Counted from the first letter of the stretch, positions 16,012 through 24,681 are shown. The stretch is 32,101 bases of DNA from UKL13-2 sp038236905 (GCA_038236905.1 JBBRZG010000027.1:1-32101), one strand, 5' to 3'. The notes: generated by a model from the letters alone, not told the origin. Translations and numbers: made by a program.

Positions 16012-18025
16012 ACGTTCGCCCGACGCCTCTGACCATAACGGCCCGGCGTTCTTATATTTTGATAAATCGTATGCCGATGGAAGTGAAAACACGAATACGT
16101 TTTCGAGCGAAGCGTTGCACGAGCTAGCCGATGTCTGCGCTGAGCTTAAAAATAATCCGCTAAAGGCGCTGGCGATTCTATCCGCCAAGGAAAACGGTTT
16201 TGCTGCAGGCGCGGACATTGATGAATTCACGCGGATCAAGAGCGCTGATGAAGCGATGGCGTTTACCAGTCTGGGCAATGAAGTATTTGACAAGATTGCG
16301 GCGCTGCCGTTTCCGACGCTCGCGATGATTCATGGTTTTTGCATGGGGGGTGGCACCGAGTTAGCACTTGCCTGCCGCTATCGCATCATGGATGACGGCG
16401 CGAAATCGAAGATGGCGCTGCCGGAAGTGATGCTGGGTATTGTGCCGGGTTGGGGTGGTGCCAAGCGGATGCCTGCGTTGATCGGCGCGGCGCAGGCGCT
16501 GGATCTGATGTTGACGGGCCGTAGCGTTGATGGAAAAAAAGCCAAGCGGATGGGGTTGGTGGACGATGTCACGCCGCGTCGGCATTTTGTAAATGCGGCA
16601 AAAGTTTTTCTGGCGAAACCGCGTGCGCCGCATCAGCCTGCATTCAAGGATGCGATCACCAACTGGCCGATCATTCGCGGGTGGGTGGCAAATAAGTCGC
16701 GTGAGAAAGTCGCGCAGCGTGCGCGCAAAGACCACTATCCGGCGCCCTATGCGATTATCGATTTATGGGAAAAATTCGGCGGCGATCCGCGCGCGGTGCC
16801 GGTCGGTGACCCGATCTCAATTCAAAGCCTGTTCAGCCATCCCACAGCGCCCAACCTCATCCGCATTTTTAAACTGCAGGATCGGTTAAAGGCAATCGGA
16901 GCAGGTAAGTCCGATATCAGCCACGTTCATGTCATCGGTGCCGGTGTGATGGGCGGCGATATTGCCGCATGGTGTGCATTACGCGGGCTGAAAGTAACGC
17001 TGCAAGATTTGGATCATGCGCGGATTGCGCCCGCGATTAAACGCGCCGCCGAGGCCTACAAGAAACGTTTGAAATTACCGCATCTGGTGCAGGCCGCGAT
17101 GGATCGCCTTATTCCCGACGTGAAAGGCGATGGCATCGCGCATTGCGATCTGGTGATTGAGGCGATTATTGAGGACGCAGAAATCAAGAAAAAACTTTAT
17201 GCGACGATCGAGCCGCGCATGAAGACTGGCGCTATTCTTGCCACCAATACATCATCGATCCCGCTTCAAGAATTATCCGTTGGGCTAGTGCGGCCCGAAC
17301 GGCTGGTCGGCATCCATTTCTTCAATCCGGTTGCGCAGATGATGTTGGTTGAGATCGTCGAAGGACCGAGTACTTCGGCAGAAACCATGCAGCGTTCCCA
17401 AGCATTCGTGAAAAAAATTGACAAGCTGCCGCTGCCGGTGAAATCCGCGCCGGGTTTTTTGGTGAACCGCATTTTGACGCCCTACATGACCGAGGCGCAG
17501 TTGATGCTGGCCGAGGGCATTCCCGCAGAAACCATCGATGCCGCGGCGAAAGAATTCGGCATGCCGATGGGGCCGATCGAATTGGCTGACGTGGTCGGGC
17601 TGGATGTCGGGCTGGCGGTGGGCCGCGAACTGCATAAACCAGGTAATCCGCAGCCCATGAAAATTCAAGAGCTGGTTGAAGCGAAAAAGCTCGGCAAAAA
17701 ATCGGGTGAGGGTTTTTATAGATGGGTGAATGGCAAGCCGCAAAAAGCGAATGGCAGCGGCACGGTTGATTTGGCGCCGCTGTGGATGCGCATGACGCTA
17801 CCAGCGGTCAATGAGGCGGTCGCGTGCGTCCGTGAAGGTATTGTTGCGGATGCTGATTTATGTGACGCTGGAATTATTTTCGGCACCGGTTTTGCGCCGC
17901 ATCGCGGTGGACCACTGAATTACCTGCGCGCCGCTGGAAAGGAAAAGCTGCTGGCTGAAATGAAGTCGCTTGAACAACAGCATGGTCAGCGTTTTATCGC
18001 GGACGCAGGCTGGACGGCGTTTTGA
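15983..18025 (+). CDS. fadJ: Enoyl-CoA hydratase/3-hydroxyacyl-CoA dehydrogenase, FadJ/FadB type
   Basis: An open frame extends upstream to 15875, but ATG 15983 is chosen because AAGGA lies 8 bases before it and the upstream part is unlike the family; this gives 680 residues. The N-terminal crotonase domain (about 1-200) has the oxyanion-hole segment GFAAGADIDEF and both catalytic Glu (E126 in GGGTE, E148 in LPEVMLG). The dehydrogenase domain starts with the NAD-binding VIGAGVMGGDIA near 314 and has the catalytic His in GIHFFNP near 442. The C-terminal 3HCDH domains contain GFLVNRIL and GMPMGPIELADVVGLDVG. It hydrates enoyl-CoA and oxidises the hydroxyacyl-CoA, acting with a thiolase. The start lies inside the HAD gene, pointing to translational coupling. 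Confidence 0.92.
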   Translation: MQVWKHWRLERSPDASDHNGPAFLYFDKSYADGSENTNTFSSEALHELADVCAELKNNPLKALAILSAKENGFAAGADIDEFTRIKSADEAMAFTSLGNEVFDKIAALPFPTLAMIHGFCMGGGTELALACRYRIMDDGAKSKMALPEVMLGIVPGWGGAKRMPALIGAAQALDLMLTGRSVDGKKAKRMGLVDDVTPRRHFVNAAKVFLAKPRAPHQPAFKDAITNWPIIRGWVANKSREKVAQRARKDHYPAPYAIIDLWEKFGGDPRAVPVGDPISIQSLFSHPTAPNLIRIFKLQDRLKAIGAGKSDISHVHVIGAGVMGGDIAAWCALRGLKVTLQDLDHARIAPAIKRAAEAYKKRLKLPHLVQAAMDRLIPDVKGDGIAHCDLVIEAIIEDAEIKKKLYATIEPRMKTGAILATNTSSIPLQELSVGLVRPERLVGIHFFNPVAQMMLVEIVEGPSTSAETMQRSQAFVKKIDKLPLPVKSAPGFLVNRILTPYMTEAQLMLAEGIPAETIDAAAKEFGMPMGPIELADVVGLDVGLAVGRELHKPGNPQPMKIQELVEAKKLGKKSGEGFYRWVNGKPQKANGSGTVDLAPLWMRMTLPAVNEAVACVREGIVADADLCDAGIIFGTGFAPHRGGPLNYLRAAGKEKLLAEMKSLEQQHGQRFIADAGWTAF

Positions 18026-18091
18026 GCTTTTTCGCGATTCGCCGCTCTTTATACCCTACGTGCTCCGAAGGTGTTTCGATCATGTTCATGT

Positions 18092-18108
18092 GCTGCTATG
18101 GTTGCAGC
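18092..18108. repeat. GCTGC-N7-GCAGC inverted repeat upstream of the acyl-CoA ligase gene
   Basis: GCTGC (18092-18096) and GCAGC (18104-18108) are 5-bp arms with a 7-base gap, in the 128-base gap before the ligase. The half sites equal those of the TGCTGC-N3-GCAGCA palindromes at 10365 and 24458, but the gap differs, so relatedness is doubtful. Confidence 0.3.
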
Positions 18109-18153
18109 TTGTTTCTACACCCTGCCGTACCGATCTCAGGATAGAAGTTAAGC

Positions 18154-20229
18154 ATGTCAACGCCGTATAATTCGGGGTTCAAAATGGTAAATCGCAAGCA
18201 ACGTGGATTTCTGACGTTGCGGGGCGAAAAACCGTCGTTTGCGCCGGATGGCTTTTTATCAGCCTCGGCGCAATTCCCACTCGGCTGGAGAACTGAATTG
18301 GCAAATGCTGTGGAAGATAATGTGGCAACTGAAGTGGTAGCGGCAGTCGCCGGGTTGCCGGTAGTTTCGGCGACAGGCGCTGCAACAAGCTTGACCGCCC
18401 CGCCCGCAGCGATAAAGTTGGTGAATCGTCGTGGCACGCGCTACATTTTGTTTGACGACGCTTCGACGATTGCGGATGTATTTGCCCTGCGCTGCCGCAC
18501 GTCGCCCAACGCGCCGGCGTATCGTGAATTTCATAGCAGCACCAAAGAATGGGTAGGCACGACCTGGCGCGAAATCGGTGACCGGGTTGCGCTGATGCGC
18601 GAAGGCCTGCGCCGCGATGGTTTCCAGCCCGGCGAACGACTCGCCATCATGCAAAAAAACAGCAGCAATTGGGTGCTCGCCGATCAGGCAGCATTCGCCC
18701 ACGGCATGGTGCCGGTGCCGCTGTTTGTTGACGACCGTCCCGACAACGTTGCCTTCATCATCAACGACGCCGATGTGAAAGTCATTGTGATCGACGGCGA
18801 AGAGCACTGGAAAAGATTGAAAACCGTGCGCGATCAGTTGGGCCCGTTGAAACTGATTCTGAGCGTGAAACCCGTTGTTGATGCCGATGAGCCGCGTTTA
18901 AGAACGTTAAGCGAGTGGCTGCCGACAGTCCCATATAGTTTTGAGCGTTCCCCTGCGATTGGGTCGGATCTGGCCACGATTGTATACACCAGCGGCACCA
19001 CCGGAAAACCCAAAGGTGTGATGTTGTCACATCGAAATATTCTCGCTAATGCGCAGTCGGGTTTATGTCTCTACGATATTTATGCCGAGGATGTTTTTTT
19101 GTCATTCCTGCCGCTGTCGCACATGTTTGAGCGCACCTGCGATTACTATTTGAACGTTATTTCAGGCGCATCGATGGCGTTCTCGCGCTCGATCCCCCAG
19201 CTTGGGGAAGACTTCCGAACCATTCAGCCCACGATCATCTTTTCAGTACCGCGCATTTACGAACGCTTTCTCTCAGCGATTAACGATCAACTGAAAAAAG
19301 CCTCGCCGGTTAAACGGAAAATGTTCGATTTCGCGGTGAAGACCGGCTGGGAGAAATTTGAGTACGAGCAGGGACGTGGTCCGTGGCAACCGCAGTTTTT
19401 GCTGTGGCCCGTATTGAAGAAGTTGGTTGCTGATAAATTGCTCGCGCGCCTCGGTGGCAAGCTGAAGTTTGCGATATCGGGCGGCGCAGCGCTGTCTCCT
19501 TCAGTAGCCAAAGTGTTTGTGGGTTTGGGTTTGCCAATATGTCAGGGTTATGGGCTGTCTGAGGCGAGCCCGCTGCTGACCGTTAATCTGCTCGACAAGA
19601 ACGATCCCACCACCATCGGTGGGGCGGTTCCCGGCGTGCAGCTTCGGGTGGCTGAAAATGGCGGTTTGTTCGCGCGCGGGCCCAGCATCATGATGGGTTA
19701 TTGGAATAACCCCGAGGCCACCCGCGCCGTACTGTCCGAGGATGGCTGGCTCAATACGGGCGACCAAGTCCGGATTGATGAGCAGGGTTACGTGCGCATC
19801 ACCGGCCGTTTGAAAGAAATCATCGTGATGGGCAACGGCGAAAAAGTGCCGCCCGTCGATATGGAGTTGGCGATTCAACTCGATCCGCTATTCGAGCAGA
19901 TTCTGGTGTTCGGTGAAGCCAAGCCGTATTTGTCAGCCATCGCGGTGTTGAACGATGACGAATGGGGAAAAGTCGCGGTTGAAAACAAGCTGGATCCTAA
20001 TTTAAACGGGGCCGGTCGCGACAAAGCGGAAAAATTTTTAGTGCAGCGGATTACCAAGCGCATCAAGGATTTTCCCGGCTATGCGCAAGTCCGAAAGGTC
20101 AGTATTGCGCCGGAGAAATGGACCATTGATAACGGTTTGATGACGCCGACCTTAAAACTGAAGCGCGTGGCGATTTTTGCGAAATATGCGCCTGCGATTG
20201 AAGAAATGTACAAGGGTCATTGCTTGTGA
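18154..20229 (+). CDS. Long-chain fatty acid-CoA ligase (AMP-forming)
   Basis: A 691-residue ANL-superfamily enzyme. The ATP-binding loop IVYTSGTTGKPKGVMLSH lies near residues 276-293. Other motifs are SFLPLSHMFERTCDYY, GYGLSEASPLLTVN, the ATP/ribose site LNTGDQVRIDEQGYVRITGRLKEII, and the C-terminal catalytic Lys region near TPTLKLKR. The ICQGYGLSE and KEIIVMGNGEKVPP segments point to the long-chain FAA1-like group, not the classical FadD group, so no symbol is given. It activates free fatty acids to acyl-CoA, feeding FadE. The first 80 residues (basic start, then Ala/Val-rich) precede the usual domain and have no clear role; a start at ATG 18187 or later is possible. It overlaps the thioesterase start by GTGA. 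Confidence 0.92.
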   Translation: MSTPYNSGFKMVNRKQRGFLTLRGEKPSFAPDGFLSASAQFPLGWRTELANAVEDNVATEVVAAVAGLPVVSATGAATSLTAPPAAIKLVNRRGTRYILFDDASTIADVFALRCRTSPNAPAYREFHSSTKEWVGTTWREIGDRVALMREGLRRDGFQPGERLAIMQKNSSNWVLADQAAFAHGMVPVPLFVDDRPDNVAFIINDADVKVIVIDGEEHWKRLKTVRDQLGPLKLILSVKPVVDADEPRLRTLSEWLPTVPYSFERSPAIGSDLATIVYTSGTTGKPKGVMLSHRNILANAQSGLCLYDIYAEDVFLSFLPLSHMFERTCDYYLNVISGASMAFSRSIPQLGEDFRTIQPTIIFSVPRIYERFLSAINDQLKKASPVKRKMFDFAVKTGWEKFEYEQGRGPWQPQFLLWPVLKKLVADKLLARLGGKLKFAISGGAALSPSVAKVFVGLGLPICQGYGLSEASPLLTVNLLDKNDPTTIGGAVPGVQLRVAENGGLFARGPSIMMGYWNNPEATRAVLSEDGWLNTGDQVRIDEQGYVRITGRLKEIIVMGNGEKVPPVDMELAIQLDPLFEQILVFGEAKPYLSAIAVLNDDEWGKVAVENKLDPNLNGAGRDKAEKFLVQRITKRIKDFPGYAQVRKVSIAPEKWTIDNGLMTPTLKLKRVAIFAKYAPAIEEMYKGHCL

Positions 20230-20651
20230 GCCACGCTGACAATATTGCACTAAAAGGCGCAGTGCCGGTGACATTGCCGGCGGATCGTCAACCGACCATC
20301 CGCATTATTCCGATGCCGGCTGATACCAATGCCAATGGCACTATTTTTGGCGGCTGGGTAATGGCGCAGGTGGATTTGGCCGGGAGCGTGCCGGCGCATC
20401 AGCGCGCAATGGGCAGTGTCGTAACCGTCGCGGTGAATTCATTTTTATTCAAGGAGCCGGTATTCGTCGGCGACCTCGTCAGCTTTTACGCCAAAGTTAT
20501 CAAAACCGGTCGCACTTCACTGACGGTCGAGGTTGAGGTTTATGCGCAACGACATCGCTTCGGTTCCGAAATCGTGAAAGTGACGGAAGCCGTGCTGACC
20601 TATGTAGCGATTGATGAAAACCATCGGCCAAGGGCGCTGTTTGCAGAGTAA
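20226..20651 (+). CDS. Acyl-CoA thioesterase, hotdog fold (YciA-like)
   Basis: A 141-residue single hotdog-domain protein. The signature is NGTIFGGWVMAQVDLAG (residues 37-53) with the conserved Asp50, followed by VTVAVNSFLFKEPVFVGDLVSFYAKVIKTGRTSLTVEVEVYA. The start is GTG 20226, which overlaps the ligase stop in the string GTGA and has AAGGG 9 bases upstream; a TTG two codons earlier is less likely. The family hydrolyses acyl-CoA to free acid and CoA. Next to a ligase that does the reverse, it may act as an overflow valve that frees CoA. Translational coupling to the ligase fixes their ratio. Confidence 0.9.
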   Translation: MSHADNIALKGAVPVTLPADRQPTIRIIPMPADTNANGTIFGGWVMAQVDLAGSVPAHQRAMGSVVTVAVNSFLFKEPVFVGDLVSFYAKVIKTGRTSLTVEVEVYAQRHRFGSEIVKVTEAVLTYVAIDENHRPRALFAE

Positions 20652-20664
20652 CAAATTACAAACA

Positions 20665-20720
20665 CCAGCATAGAAGGGCGTCAGCGAGAAAAAATACTTG
20701 TCAAGCCGCCCCGATGCTGG
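20665..20720. repeat. Two-step inverted repeat in the leader of the FadN-type gene
   Basis: CCAGCAT (20665-20671) pairs with ATGCTGG (20714-20720). Inside, GGGCG (20676-20680) pairs with CGCCC (20707-20711), with a small internal loop. It lies in the 118-base gap between the thioesterase and FadN-type genes. No T tract follows, so an mRNA structure or processing site is more likely than a terminator. Confidence 0.4.
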
Positions 20721-20769
20721 AGATTAGTAACTAAAAAAGTTTTAGAGTTCCGCCAACCAGGAGTGAAGA

Positions 20770-23142
20770 ATGAAAAATTTCCACATTAGAAAAGTTGCCG
20801 TGCTCGGCGCAGGCGTGATGGGCGCGCAGATTGCCGCGCATCTCACCAACGCCAACGTGAAAGCGATTTTGTTTGATCTCGCTGCCAAGGAAGGGCCGAA
20901 AAACGGCATCGTTTTGAAGGCATTGGACGGGCTCACCAAGTTGTCGCCAGATCCGCTGGCCTCCAAATCGCGCGCGTCGCTGATCACGCCGGCCAACTAT
21001 GACGACAACCTCGAATGGCTGCGTGATTGCGATCTGGTGATCGAAGCGATTTCGGAAAAGATGGACTGGAAAAAATCGCTGTACGAAAAAGTAGCTCCGT
21101 TCCTTGGCGCGAAGTCGATTTTCGCCTCGAACACTTCCGGCCTGAGCATTACCGAGCTTTCAAAAGTGTTTCCTGAAGCGCTCCGCCATCGCTTCTGCGG
21201 GATTCACTTTTTTAATCCGCCGCGCTATATGAAATTAGTTGAGTTGATTCCAACGGCCCAGACTGAGCCAGAAATCATCGATCAGCTTGAAACCTTTCTC
21301 GTCTCCACGGTGGGCAAAGGCGTGGTTCGCGCCAAAGACACGCCCAACTTTGTGGCCAATCGTATCGGCGTGTTTTCGATGACCTCGACGATGTATCACA
21401 CTGGCGAATTCAAGCTGCCGTTCGATGTGGCGGATGCCTTGACCGGCCCCGCGATTGGTCGCGCCAAAAGTGCCACATTCCGCACTGCGGATGTGGTTGG
21501 CCTGGACACCATGTCGCTGACGATTAAAACCCTATCGGACACCTTGCCGAACGATCCTTGGCACAAGTTCTACCAAAGCCCGGCGTGGTTGTCAGCGCTG
21601 ATTGCCAAAGGCGCACTTGGCCAAAAGACCAAGGCGGGGGTGTTCACCAAAAAAGGCAAGGACATCATGGTCCTTGATTTGGCGGCGCAAGATTACAAAA
21701 TTTCGGACGGCAAGATGGCCGATGAAGTCGCGGCGATTTTGAAAGTAAAAAATGCGGCAGAACGATTCGCCGCACTTCGCGCCAGCGCGCATCCACAGGC
21801 GCAATTTTTGTGGTCTATCTTCCGCGATTTATTCCACTACTGTGCGTTTCAACTAAGCGACATTGCGCACAGCGCACGCGATATTGATTTCGCAATTCGC
21901 TGGGGCTTCGGCTGGAAAATGGGCCCCTTCGAATTGTGGCAGGCAGCCGGTTGGACGCAGATAGCGAAATGGATCTCAGAAGATATTGCTGCCGGTAAAA
22001 CGATGGCCAAGGTGCCGCTGCCTGCCTGGGTAATGGATGGCCGCGCTGGAGTGCATTCGCAGGAGGGTTCGTATTCAGCGGCAACTGGAAAAATGGTGCC
22101 GCGTTCCACCTTGCCTGTGTACAAACGCCAATTTTTCCCGGAGCTCATGCTCGGTGAAAAATCCGATCAGGGCACGACTATTTTCGAAACCGACGCGGTG
22201 CGCATGTGGACCGTGGCGGGTTATGACGATATTGCCGTCGTTTCTTTCAAATCAAAGATGCATTCGATTGGCAGTGACGTGCTGGAGGGTTTGAATAAAG
22301 CGATTGATGAAGCCGAGGCAAATTACCAAGGCCTAGTGATTTGGCAAACCGAGCCGCCATACGCGGCCGGTGCGAATTTGGTGAAGGCGCTGGAGTCGTT
22401 GCAGCAAGGTCGATTCGATGAATTTGAAGCGATGGTTAATGTATTCCAGCAAACCTCGCAACGCATCAAGTACAGCCTGATACCGGTGGTTTCCGCCGTA
22501 GACGGATTGGCATTGGGCGGCGGCTGTGAATTCGTCATGCATTCGGACCGTGTGATTGCCTCGCTTGAAAGCTACGTGGGCTTGGTGGAAGCCGGCGTGG
22601 GCTTGCTGCCGGCCGGTGGCGGTTTGAAAGAGATCGCGCTGCGCGCCGCGCTGGGCGCGCGGGGTGGAGACTTGTTGCCCGAAATCACCAAGATGTTTAA
22701 ACAGGTGGCGATGGGTGAAGTATCGAAGTCGGCGTTGGGCGCCAAAGAAATGGGCTATCTGCGCTGGCGCGATGTGATTATTTTGAACAGCAATGAGTTG
22801 TTGTTGGTTGCACTGGAAAACGCGCGTGCGATGGCGGCCTCGGTTTACCGACCGCCATTGCCACCAACGCAATTCCCAGTGGCGGGCGACACTGGCATTG
22901 CGACCTTGAAAATGATTTTGGTGAACATGAAAGAGGGCGGGTTTATCTCGGAGCATGACTATGAAATCGGCAGCCGCATTGCGGCCTGTTTGTGCGGTGG
23001 CGAAGTCACTCCGGGTTCGATGGTGGATGAAAAATGGATGCTGGATTTAGAGCGCCATCACTTCTGCGAATTGGCCAAGATGCCCAGAACGCAAGACCGC
23101 ATTGCGTTCATGCTGAAGAATGGAAAGCCGCTGCGCAATTAA
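20770..23142 (+). CDS. fadN: 3-Hydroxyacyl-CoA dehydrogenase/enoyl-CoA hydratase with reversed domain order, FadN type
   Basis: A 790-residue two-domain enzyme in which the dehydrogenase is N-terminal and the hydratase C-terminal, opposite to FadB/FadJ. The NAD-binding motif VAVLGAGVMGAQIA is at residues 9-22, the catalytic His in GIHFFNPPRYMKLVE near 145, and NFVANRIGVF near 195. The crotonase part has the PPYAAGANL oxyanion segment near 533, Glu in LGGGCEFVMHSD near 586, and LVEAGVGLLPAGGG near 605. Length and order match Bacillus FadN (about 789 residues). AGGAG precedes ATG by 6 bases. It works with the thiolase that follows after 46 bases, forming the second hydratase/dehydrogenase-thiolase pair of this cluster. 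Confidence 0.9.
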   Translation: MKNFHIRKVAVLGAGVMGAQIAAHLTNANVKAILFDLAAKEGPKNGIVLKALDGLTKLSPDPLASKSRASLITPANYDDNLEWLRDCDLVIEAISEKMDWKKSLYEKVAPFLGAKSIFASNTSGLSITELSKVFPEALRHRFCGIHFFNPPRYMKLVELIPTAQTEPEIIDQLETFLVSTVGKGVVRAKDTPNFVANRIGVFSMTSTMYHTGEFKLPFDVADALTGPAIGRAKSATFRTADVVGLDTMSLTIKTLSDTLPNDPWHKFYQSPAWLSALIAKGALGQKTKAGVFTKKGKDIMVLDLAAQDYKISDGKMADEVAAILKVKNAAERFAALRASAHPQAQFLWSIFRDLFHYCAFQLSDIAHSARDIDFAIRWGFGWKMGPFELWQAAGWTQIAKWISEDIAAGKTMAKVPLPAWVMDGRAGVHSQEGSYSAATGKMVPRSTLPVYKRQFFPELMLGEKSDQGTTIFETDAVRMWTVAGYDDIAVVSFKSKMHSIGSDVLEGLNKAIDEAEANYQGLVIWQTEPPYAAGANLVKALESLQQGRFDEFEAMVNVFQQTSQRIKYSLIPVVSAVDGLALGGGCEFVMHSDRVIASLESYVGLVEAGVGLLPAGGGLKEIALRAALGARGGDLLPEITKMFKQVAMGEVSKSALGAKEMGYLRWRDVIILNSNELLLVALENARAMAASVYRPPLPPTQFPVAGDTGIATLKMILVNMKEGGFISEHDYEIGSRIAACLCGGEVTPGSMVDEKWMLDLERHHFCELAKMPRTQDRIAFMLKNGKPLRN

Positions 23143-23188
23143 TGCCGCGCCGGATTTCAACGCACACTTAAATTCACTGGAGAAAAAA

Positions 23189-24385
23189 ATGACACAACTT
23201 CAAGATGTTTATATTGTTGCCGCCGTGCGTACCCCGGTCGGCAAAGCGCCACGCGGCATGTTCAAAAGCGTTCGCCCCGATGACATGCTCGCGCATGTTT
23301 TGCGCGGTGCGATTGCACAGGTGCCGGGCCTTGATCCGCATGATATTGGGGACGTTGTGGTCGGCTGTGCGATGCCAGAAGGCGAGCAGGGCATGAACGT
23401 GGCGCGCATCGGCGTGCTGCTCGCAGGTCTGCCCGATTCCGTCCCGGGCGTGACCATCAATCGCTTCTGCTCATCCGGCGTACAAGCGATCAGCATGGCC
23501 GCAGACCGAATCCGGTCGGGCGATGACGACGTGATGATTGCAGCGGGCACGGAGTCAATGTCCATGGTGCCGATGATGGGAAATAAAGTAGCCTTGGGTG
23601 CCAGCGTTTTTGCCAACAACGAACATGTGGCGATCGCCTATGGCATGGGGATTACCGCTGAGAAGGTCGCGCAGCAGTGGAAGGTGTCGCGCGAAGAGCA
23701 GGATGCGTTTGCGGCAGCCTCACATGCGAAGGCAGCGGCGGCGATTGCGGCAGGGTATTTCAAAGCCGAAATTGTGCCGTATGAAATTGACACCGCGTCG
23801 CCCGATCTTGCCAGTGGTCAGGTCAAGCATCGCAAAAAAATAGCCGATACCGACGAAGGCCCGCGCCCTGATTCGACGGTGGAGTCACTGGCGAAATTAC
23901 GTCCGGTGTTCGCCGCCCGCGGCAGCGTGACGGCGGGTAACTCATCGCAAATGTCGGACGGTGCGGGCGCCTTGATTTTGATGTCTGAGAAGGCGCTAAA
24001 AAAATACAACGTCCAGCCGCTGGCGAGATTTGTATCGTTCGCCGTTGCGGGTGTGCCCGCTGAAATTATGGGCATCGGCCCGATTAAAGCCATTCCAAAA
24101 GTGTTGAAGCAGGCGGGTATCAATCATCAGGACTTGGACTGGATTGAGCTGAACGAAGCTTTTGCCGCGCAATCACTGGCTGTGATTAAAGATTTGGGCT
24201 TGGATGCAACCAAAATTAATCCGCTCGGTGGCGCGATCGCGCTCGGTCATCCGCTCGGCGCAACCGGCGCCATTCGCGCCGCTACCTTGATCCACGGCAT
24301 GCGCCGCACCAAGCAAAAATGGGGCATGGTCACGATGTGTATCGGCACTGGAATGGGTGCAGCGGGGTTGTTTGAATCGATGTAA
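23189..24385 (+). CDS. fadA: Acetyl-CoA C-acyltransferase, FadA-type thiolase
   Basis: The ATG at 23189 (with GGAGA 5 bases upstream) is preferred over the longer frame from 23120, which would overlap the FadN-type gene and add 23 atypical residues. The product has 398 residues, the classical thiolase length. The active site is complete: Cys94 in NRFCSSGVQA, NEAFAAQSLAV, the His in GGAIALGHPLGATGA and the second Cys in TMCIGTGMGAAG. It probably completes the FadN branch by releasing acetyl-CoA. No terminator is seen directly after it, so read-through into the DUF1302 gene is possible. Confidence 0.9.
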   Translation: MTQLQDVYIVAAVRTPVGKAPRGMFKSVRPDDMLAHVLRGAIAQVPGLDPHDIGDVVVGCAMPEGEQGMNVARIGVLLAGLPDSVPGVTINRFCSSGVQAISMAADRIRSGDDDVMIAAGTESMSMVPMMGNKVALGASVFANNEHVAIAYGMGITAEKVAQQWKVSREEQDAFAAASHAKAAAAIAAGYFKAEIVPYEIDTASPDLASGQVKHRKKIADTDEGPRPDSTVESLAKLRPVFAARGSVTAGNSSQMSDGAGALILMSEKALKKYNVQPLARFVSFAVAGVPAEIMGIGPIKAIPKVLKQAGINHQDLDWIELNEAFAAQSLAVIKDLGLDATKINPLGGAIALGHPLGATGAIRAATLIHGMRRTKQKWGMVTMCIGTGMGAAGLFESM

Positions 24386-24391
24386 TTGGGC

Positions 24392-24409
24392 TTCAAACCA
24401 GCGTCGAAG
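24392..24409. promoter_or_regulatory. Degenerate PsrA-like site after the thiolase gene
   Basis: TTCAAAC-CAGC-GTCGAAG keeps the full left arm and most of the core of the psrA operator (TTCAAAC-AAGC-GTTTGAA), but the right arm is degraded. It is also a weak CTTC/GAAG inverted repeat. Binding is uncertain. Confidence 0.3.
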
Positions 24410-24457
24410 AACATCGCGCTAAGTAACTGACTTCGAGGTTATTTTAAAGTGTTGTAT

Positions 24458-24472
24458 TGCTGCAATGCAGCA
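24458..24472. promoter_or_regulatory. TGCTGC-N3-GCAGCA palindrome upstream of the DUF1302 gene
   Basis: TGCTGC-AAT-GCAGCA shares all 12 arm bases and the gap length with the palindrome at 10365-10379 upstream of psrA. Two identical operator-like sites in front of the regulator and of the envelope module suggest a common regulator. Confidence 0.5.
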
Positions 24473-24681
24473 CAGGAAAATCGATTACGTCGCCATAGTT
24501 TTCCTGTAGAGTTCTTAGTAGAGACGTGGATGCGATTTGTGCATGGGGCGAACTCCGGTGTTTTGGAGTTGCAGAGTTCAAATGAATCGATACCGGTTTG
24601 CGCAATCAGCATCGATGAAGTTTGCATTTACGTTATAAAAAATGAGCAGTTCAAATAAATAACTTTCGAGGAGAACACCCA

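Larger units (their letters stand above)
24386..24681. other. 296-bp leader of the DUF1302 gene with several inverted repeats
   Basis: No convincing gene is present; a 69-codon frame (24449-24658) is Cys/Asn-rich without family character. Elements: a degenerate PsrA-like site (24392-24409), the TGCTGC-N3-GCAGCA palindrome (24458-24472), a 9-bp hairpin ACAGGAAAA/TTTTCCTGT (24472-24480/24499-24507), a 6-bp hairpin AACTCC/GGAGTT (24551-24556/24565-24570) and TATAAA (24634-24639) as a possible -10 with no good -35. GAGGAG precedes the next ATG. Confidence 0.5.

Noticed and set aside
23120..23188. Longer start of the second thiolase at 23120
   Set aside because: It overlaps the FadN-type gene and adds residues not seen in thiolases; ATG 23189 has GGAGA upstream.
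24449..24658. 69-codon open frame in the DUF1302 leader
   Set aside because: No ribosome-binding site or family character, and it runs through the palindrome and hairpins.
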